64,000 nucleotides of DNA from Mucilaginibacter gotjawali (lineage in GTDB: Bacteria > Bacteroidota > Bacteroidia > Sphingobacteriales > Sphingobacteriaceae). This document shows, piece by piece, positions 59,121 through 64,000 of this stretch; positions within the stretch are counted from its first letter, which is position 1, and every line of letters begins with the position of its first letter. The DNA is taken from assembly GCF_002355435.1 (NCBI RefSeq), contig NZ_AP017313.1, positions 4,154,001 through 4,218,000 on the forward strand. The letters are read 5' to 3'. A program made the position numbers and the translations under genes. The notes below the pieces were generated by a model. That model saw only the letters and a list, made by a program, of their open reading frames with translations. It did no database searches and was not told the origin of the DNA.

Positions 59121-59446
59121 ACTGGATACACTTTTTACTATGGGTGGCCGGGATATACTCCGTGTATTACCTGTCCGTAATTCTGATTGACCTTGCCGGG
59201 AGCAGGCGCATCCCGGCAGAGCAGCAGCATAACCAGGAGCTGACGTTTTCAGAAACCGTCACCCCAACAAAACTACAGCATGATCCTGTTGCAGGAGACA
59301 GGACAAACAGTAAGCCCCGGCCGGAAGCACCTGCCAAACGGAAAACCGGGCCGGAAGTGATTGGTTCCGGCGGTGTCGGCTTTAACGAGCTATTCCGCCT
59401 GGCCAAACAGGAGGCTATCATCTACACACAATCCGTAAGCTTTTAA
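59117..59446 (+). CDS. Small membrane protein of the tra operon
   Basis: A 109-residue protein with one N-terminal membrane span (IHFLLWVAGIYSVYYLSVIL) followed by a polar, Pro/Lys-rich tail and FNELFRLAKQEAIIY. It overlaps the gene before by 4 bases. It sits where TraD-like proteins of Bacteroidetes elements occur. Assignment by position only. Confidence 0.65.
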   Translation: MNWIHFLLWVAGIYSVYYLSVILIDLAGSRRIPAEQQHNQELTFSETVTPTKLQHDPVAGDRTNSKPRPEAPAKRKTGPEVIGSGGVGFNELFRLAKQEAIIYTQSVSF

Positions 59447-59448
59447 CG

Positions 59449-59742
59449 ATGAGGAGATTTCTAATATCCGGTTGCTGTTGCCTGCTGGCATTGAGGGCAA
59501 GCGCCCAACCCGGAATAGATGAAATGCAGCAAGCGCAGCAGCAACTGGCTTCGTCATTCTTTTCAGCAATGGATTTTGCTTTGGTTCTGGCGGGCCTTTT
59601 CGGCATTATCGGCGCGGTGCGCATTTACCATAACTGGCAGTTGGGCCATCCGCGTATTGACGAAGCGGTTGCCGCATGGTTTTTTGCTGCTGTGTTCATG
59701 GTGATGGCAGGCGCTTTCCTGCGGGCAGTATTCGGCATCTGA
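59449..59742 (+). CDS. DUF4134-family conjugal transfer protein (first copy)
   Basis: A 97-residue protein with signal peptide (FLISGCCCLLALRASAQ) and two membrane spans (ALVLAGLFGIIGAVRIYH and AAWFFAAVFMVMAGAFLRAV). This is the TraE/DUF4134 layout; GLFGIIGAVRIYHNWQLG matches the second copy. TraE-like proteins are small components resembling VirB2/pilin-type subunits in these systems. Confidence 0.8.
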   Translation: MRRFLISGCCCLLALRASAQPGIDEMQQAQQQLASSFFSAMDFALVLAGLFGIIGAVRIYHNWQLGHPRIDEAVAAWFFAAVFMVMAGAFLRAVFGI

Positions 59743-59769
59743 TCCGCTATTTAATACCCAAATAACCCT

Positions 59770-59812
59770 GGCGGTTTTCCCGATAAAAACCGGGAGGCCG
59801 CCTTTTTATTTC
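59770..59812 (+). terminator. Terminator-like hairpin between the two DUF4134 genes
   Basis: GGCGGTTTTCCCG and CGGGAGGCCGCC pair around ATAAAAAC, with a T5 tail. It lies inside the tra operon, so it probably reduces rather than ends transcription, or the second DUF4134 gene has its own promoter. Confidence 0.65.
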
Positions 59813-59835
59813 AAAACAAATTAATACCTCTTTAA

Positions 59836-60144
59836 ATGAATAAATTAAAAACAATGTGGGCCACAGCCGTTGTGCTGGCCCTGGGCACGGCATCCGCCTT
59901 TGCCCAAAACGGTGTCACCGGCATCAATTCGGCCACCACCTCCCTGAAAACCTATGTGGGCCCGGTAACAAATGTCGTACTGGTCATCGGCGGTATTGTG
60001 GGCATCGTCGGTGCGATTCGGGTGTACTCCAAGTGGAATTCCGGAGACCAGGATATCAATAAGGAATTGATGGGCTGGGGAGGCTCTTGCGTATTCCTGG
60101 TGGTTTCCGCAGTCGTGATCAAGGCATTTTTCGGATTGACCTGA
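59836..60144 (+). CDS. traE: DUF4134-family conjugal transfer protein TraE
   Basis: A 102-residue protein with signal peptide (MWATAVVLALGTASAFAQ), then NVVLVIGGIVGIVGAIRVYS and a second span (CVFLVVSAVVIKAFFGL). KWNSGDQDINKELMGWGGSC is the family mark. It is related to the gene at 59449. It overlaps the DUF4133 gene start by one base (TGATG). Confidence 0.88.
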   Translation: MNKLKTMWATAVVLALGTASAFAQNGVTGINSATTSLKTYVGPVTNVVLVIGGIVGIVGAIRVYSKWNSGDQDINKELMGWGGSCVFLVVSAVVIKAFFGLT

Positions 60145-60449
60145 TGGCAAGGCGCTATGCAATATACAAGGGGCTTCAAAAACCCCTTGTTTACCGCGGC
60201 TTCAAAGGGAAATTTATCTTTTGGGGCGTAGGCGCACTGCTCGCCGGGCTGGTCCTGGGAGGCCTGACGATTGCGCTGATCAATATGTGGCTCGGCGCTT
60301 TAGTGCTGGTCGGCTGCATTGTAGGGGGGCTGCTGTATATCGCGAACAAACAAAAAAATGGCCTGCATAGCAAATCAGGCGACAAAGCCATCTATATCCA
60401 TCCATCCAGCTTAAAAAAAATCAATCGTCATGGCAAAACAAGTATTTAA
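60144..60449 (+). CDS. traF: DUF4133-family conjugal transfer protein TraF
   Basis: A 101-residue protein, from ATG at 60144 inside the traE stop (an earlier frame start at 60087 overlaps traE and is unlikely). YAIYKGLQKPLVYRGFKGKF is the family start, followed by two membrane spans (FWGVGALLAGLVLGGLTIAL and GALVLVGCIVGGLLYIA). TraF sits at the inner membrane with VirB4. Its end overlaps traG by 20 bases. Confidence 0.88.
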   Translation: MARRYAIYKGLQKPLVYRGFKGKFIFWGVGALLAGLVLGGLTIALINMWLGALVLVGCIVGGLLYIANKQKNGLHSKSGDKAIYIHPSSLKKINRHGKTSI

Positions 60450-62625
60450 ATTACCCTATGCAGGCATTGACGACGGGCTACTGATTGGCTCCGGCGGCGA
60501 ATTTTCCATCGTTATTCAAATGGTGAATCCGGTCATCCGTTATTCGGCTTCCGCTCCGGCGTATGATGAGTTTCACCAACTGATGATCAATATTGTCAAG
60601 ATATTGGGCGACGGCTACCTATTACAAAAGCAGGACGTGATCAGCAGGGGTATTTACCCTGCAAAACAGGCGGATGAATACCTGCAGCAAAAATACAATG
60701 ATCACTTTGCCGGCCGCAGGTTCCTGAAGGTGGACACCTATCTTACGATCACCAGGCAGGTAAAAAAGGGCGCGTTTTATGTCTATGAGGCTAAAGCCCT
60801 GCGGGATTTCCGGCAGGCTGTCGGCAAGGTCATGGATGTGCTCACCGCTGGCAAAACTTCACCGAAACTGCTGGATGAGAAAGGCATCAACCTGTTGGTC
60901 ATGCAGATCCTCGCAATGGAGTTCGGCGGACCCGTTTCATTAAACAATATCAACCCCACAGAAACAGAACTGAAGATGGGCCCGCGTTCGGTACGCAATA
61001 TCAGCCTGATCAATATCGATAATATCGACCTCCCCCTGGAAGTGAGCAGCCATATCGAGCTGAACGAAAAAGATACGCTGCGGGGATTCCCGGTGGACTT
61101 TCTTTCTTTTCTGTTCAGGGTGCCCGAATTTGAGACGATCCTTTTCAACCAGGTCATTGAAATACCCAGCCAGACGATGACACTGCGCAAGCTGGAGCAA
61201 AAGAAAAAACGGCATTCCGGCATTCCCGACCCGGCCAATCAGATCTGCGTTTCAGATATTGATCTGTTATTGAATGACGTGGCCAGGGAAAACCAACTGC
61301 TGGTCAACTGCCATTTCAATATCGTCGTCGCAGCCGCGAATGAGCATTTGCAGAAATCCTGCAATTTTATTGAAAGCACCCTTTTTTCGTTGGGAATCAT
61401 TCCTAGCAAGAACGCCTATAACCAGCTGGAACTTTTCCGGACGGCTTTGCCGGGCAATGGCGTAGAGCTCAAAAATTATGACTGGTTCCTCACTACCTGC
61501 GACGCCGCCGTCTGTTTCTTTTTCAAGGAGGCCATGCAGCAGGACGAGCCTTCTGACTTCCTGATCCGCTTCACGGATCGCCAGGGTGTCCCGGTAGGCA
61601 TCGACCCGGCTGACCTCCCGATGCGGACGAACCGGATCAATAACCGGAATAAGTTCGTCCTTGGACCGAGCGGCTCCGGCAAGAGCTTTTTTATGAATGC
61701 GCTCATTGAACAGTATATGGCCTACAATATGGATATGGTCATTGTCGACACAGGTCATTCCTATTCAGGTTTATGCAGCTATTACAAGGGCAAGTACATT
61801 ACCTATACAGATCAGAAGCCGATCACGATGAACCCCTTCCAGATCAGGGAGGATGAATACAATATTGAAAAGAAAGATTTCCTGAGCACTTTGATCGGCC
61901 TGCTATGGAAAGGCGCGGACGGCACTTTCAGCCAGGTGGAACGGGATGTGATTTCCCATGTGATCAGTGCCTATTACCACCAATACTTTAATCAAAAGAA
62001 ATTACCGCCATTGACCAAAAAGGAGCTGCTCGGGTTGCGAAAAAAAGTGCTGGAAGAAATGAAAGGTGGCTCGGGTATCTTTCCTTTTGAGGAACCTGAC
62101 CTGGAAATCATCGCAGACGAATTACAGGAACAGGAACTGAGCAGCAATGATGAACAATTATTGGACGGATTGACACATCGGAAAGATGAGGCGCCACCTG
62201 AACAGCTAAGCCCGTTTAAAGCCGCTTTTGAGCAGAAATACGCGGAGGCTATCATAGAAGAACGGGCGGTCCGGTTAATAACCAAATTTGCTAACCCCAT
62301 TCCTGAGCTGAATTTTAACAGCTTTTATGAGTTCGCCCTCTGGAAAATACCGGAGATCAGGAAGGAAGAACATATTCCTTTTGACGTGGATGAGTTTCGC
62401 TATGTGCTGAAGAAGTTTTACGGGGGCGGGGAATACGCAGCGATATTGAACGAGCCGGCAGACCAGTCATTGTTTACCGAAAAGTTTATCGTTTTCGAAA
62501 TCGACTCCATTAAGGAATCGCGGATACTATTTCCCATCGTAACGCTCATTATCATGGATGTATTCATCCAAAAGATGCGTTTCCGTTCCGACCGTCGTAA
62601 GTGTTTATGCGTAGAAGAAGCGTGG
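60430..62625 (+). CDS. traG: VirB4-like conjugal transfer ATPase TraG, interrupted by a group II intron
   Basis: 732 codons of a TraG/VirB4-type ATPase that powers DNA transfer. The N-terminal domain (about 1-380) lies before Walker A FVLGPSGSGKSFFMNALIEQ (about 407-426). VIVDTGHSYSGLC follows, and the Walker B region KCLCVEEAW is the last visible exon part. The reading frame then enters intron sequence and stops six codons later (62646). The remaining part of the protein (about 100 residues in related proteins) must lie beyond the intron, outside the window. Splicing would restore the gene; without it the product is truncated. Confidence 0.9.
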
Positions 62626-64000
62626 GTACGACTTGATGCTGCATAAGTGATTGTCTGACACTTAGATCAGACCTGCTGTTTCGTCGGCAGTAACCTACTG
62701 GCACATGCATTACTGGTAACGGTTTTGTATGAAGTTGCCGGGATAAAGTGCCCTTTCGCGATGAAGGAGCAAAAGCCGTGAGGCTAAGCAACAATCTTTA
62801 GTACTATAAGATTAGGGTACAAGGTTGAATGGTATGGCTAACATAAGTGAACTGTCGTTTGAACCATCGTAACTTCGAACGAGCCAAAGGTACTGAAAGG
62901 CTCGAACCCAAAATGGGAAGCAGTTGGATAACCCAGTCCAAGCATGAGTTACACGAACAACAAAACTGCCGGTGGATAGACAGAGCCTAACCCATTCATT
63001 TGTCATTTATGCAGAACAAGGTAAGCCCGTATCACTCCTGCTGGCGCAGGAAAGCGAGCCGCAAGGTGAGCCGATAGTGGTGCGGGTAGAGGAATGTAGA
63101 AAAAGCGAACGCCATCCTGTAATCGGATGGATAAGGGTTTAAACGTCACCCTACGCGAAAGCGGGCAGACTTCTACGAGGTAACTTTTTACAATTAACTA
63201 ATAGAACTTTCAAAGGAGGAAAGCAAATGAACGTCATTAAAACAACGTGTGCCCCTGCCGACCAACAACACAATTGGGACAGCATCGACTGGAACAAATG
63301 TGAGCAGGAGGTTAGAAAGCTACAAGTTAGACTTGTAAAGGCTCAGAAAGAAGGCAGGTATAATAAGGTGAAAGCCTTACAATGGCTGCTAACACATTCG
63401 TTTCACGCCAAAGCATTGGCTGTAAAACGGGTAACTTCAAACAAAGGTAAAAGGACATCGGGAGTTGACCATGTTTTATGGTCATCTTCAGAAGCCAAGT
63501 ATCAGGCCGTAAGCGACCTGAAAAGAAGGGACTACACCCCTCAACCGTTAAAACGGGTTCATATTAAGAAGAGTAACGGGAAGCAACGTCCGTTAGGAAT
63601 ACCCACCATGAAGGACAGGGCCATGCAGGCACTGTATCTGTTGGCCTTAGAGCCAATCGCTGAAACCACAGCGGATAGCCATTCTTATGGCTTTCGCAAG
63701 GAACGCAGCACAGCAGATGCACGCCAAATGTGCTTTACAGCACTTGCAAAAAGAGTCTCTGCCGAATGGGTACTGGAAGCTGACATAAAAGGATGCTTTG
63801 ACCACATTAGCCACGACTGGCTGCTTACTCACATCCCAATGGATAGAGTGGTGCTGAAGAAATGGCTCAAGAGTGGCTTCATCTTTAATAAAGAGCTGTT
63901 CCTGACAGACGAAGGTACACCGCAAGGTGGCATCATTTCCCCTACGCTTGCAAATATGGCTTTAGATGGGCTGCAAGATTTGCTTGCAGAAAAGATTAAA
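62626..64000 (+). mobile_element. Group II intron, partial (3' part outside the window)
   Basis: It begins directly after the conserved VEEAW codons of traG, with GTACG (near the GUGYG consensus, third base differing; the exact boundary is uncertain). About 600 bases without an ORF follow, with the dense short pairings expected of ribozyme domains I to III. Then comes an intron-encoded reverse transcriptase gene starting at 63227. Domains V and VI and the 3' boundary lie outside. Confidence 0.8.
63227..64000 (+). CDS. ltrA: Group II intron reverse transcriptase/maturase, 5' part
   Basis: 258 codons are visible and run off the window end, with no stop. ATG at 63227 follows AAAGGAGGAA, a good ribosome binding site. 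Reverse transcriptase blocks are present: RT0/1 (GKRTSGVDHVLW), QPLKRVHIKKSNGKQRPLGI and PTMKDRAMQALYLLALEPIA; RT3 with catalytic Asp in EADIKGCFDHISHDW; RT4 GTPQGGIISPTLANMALDGL. The YADD box and maturase domain must follow. It helps splicing and mobility of the intron. Confidence 0.93.
   Translation, partial: MNVIKTTCAPADQQHNWDSIDWNKCEQEVRKLQVRLVKAQKEGRYNKVKALQWLLTHSFHAKALAVKRVTSNKGKRTSGVDHVLWSSSEAKYQAVSDLKRRDYTPQPLKRVHIKKSNGKQRPLGIPTMKDRAMQALYLLALEPIAETTADSHSYGFRKERSTADARQMCFTALAKRVSAEWVLEADIKGCFDHISHDWLLTHIPMDRVVLKKWLKSGFIFNKELFLTDEGTPQGGIISPTLANMALDGLQDLLAEKIK

Overview
The window looks like the chromosome of a Bacteroidota bacterium, probably Sphingobacteriaceae of the Mucilaginibacter/Pedobacter kind. 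The signs are SusC/SusD proteins, a type IX secretion C-terminal domain, DUF6443/DUF5977 RHS proteins, RteC regulators, Bacteroidetes-type Tra proteins and TAnnTTTG promoter boxes. Genus and species are inference.

Backbone, 1-12 kb. Housekeeping genes: a SAM-riboswitch-controlled metH-metF unit, a Bax inhibitor-1 family membrane protein, a conserved hypothetical gene, murQ, a C-terminal processing protease, der, era and an initiator tRNA. Nearly every gap here carries an inverted pair of short, locus-specific repeated words able to form a large hairpin. A related G/C palindrome is translated in frame inside metH.

Mobile element, from about 12.04 kb past the window end. A large serine recombinase is inserted at the 3' end of tRNA-fMet and takes its last residues from the antisense strand of that tRNA. 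Two regulatory genes follow (RteC and a possible relative). The DNA-processing and transfer genes lie at 54.7-62.6 kb: Toprim primase, MobC, relaxase, ParA-like TraA, DUF3408-like proteins, two DUF4134 proteins, DUF4133 and VirB4-type TraG. This is the layout of a Bacteroidetes integrative conjugative element whose far end lies outside the window. A group II intron interrupts traG directly after its Walker B region.

Cargo, 16.7-53 kb. (1) A PLP-dependent alpha-oxoamine synthase with a TetR regulator, next to a divergent Crp-like gene. (2) A SusC-SusD-TlpA operon facing a MauE-like/DUF6520 pair. (3) A class I lanthipeptide cluster read as lanC-lanA-lanB-S41 protease-lanT-HlyD. The precursor has six Cys, and every one has Ser/Thr exactly three residues before it. 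(4) A secreted-toxin operon: DUF5977/RHS-type partner, DUF6443 RHS protein with a barnase-like C-terminus, barstar immunity protein, and a type IX-secreted Ig-repeat protein. (5) Small genes and remnants, including an HNH endonuclease.

Data quality. At least eight genes between 23 kb and 59 kb (lanT, lanB, lanC, susC, the HNH gene, a DUF3408-like gene, a lipoprotein and a small ORF) are each broken by one missing base, six of them at a homopolymer. Sequencing or assembly error is the simplest explanation, but slippage or genuine decay is not excluded. Entries give the frame-restored extent where this applies.
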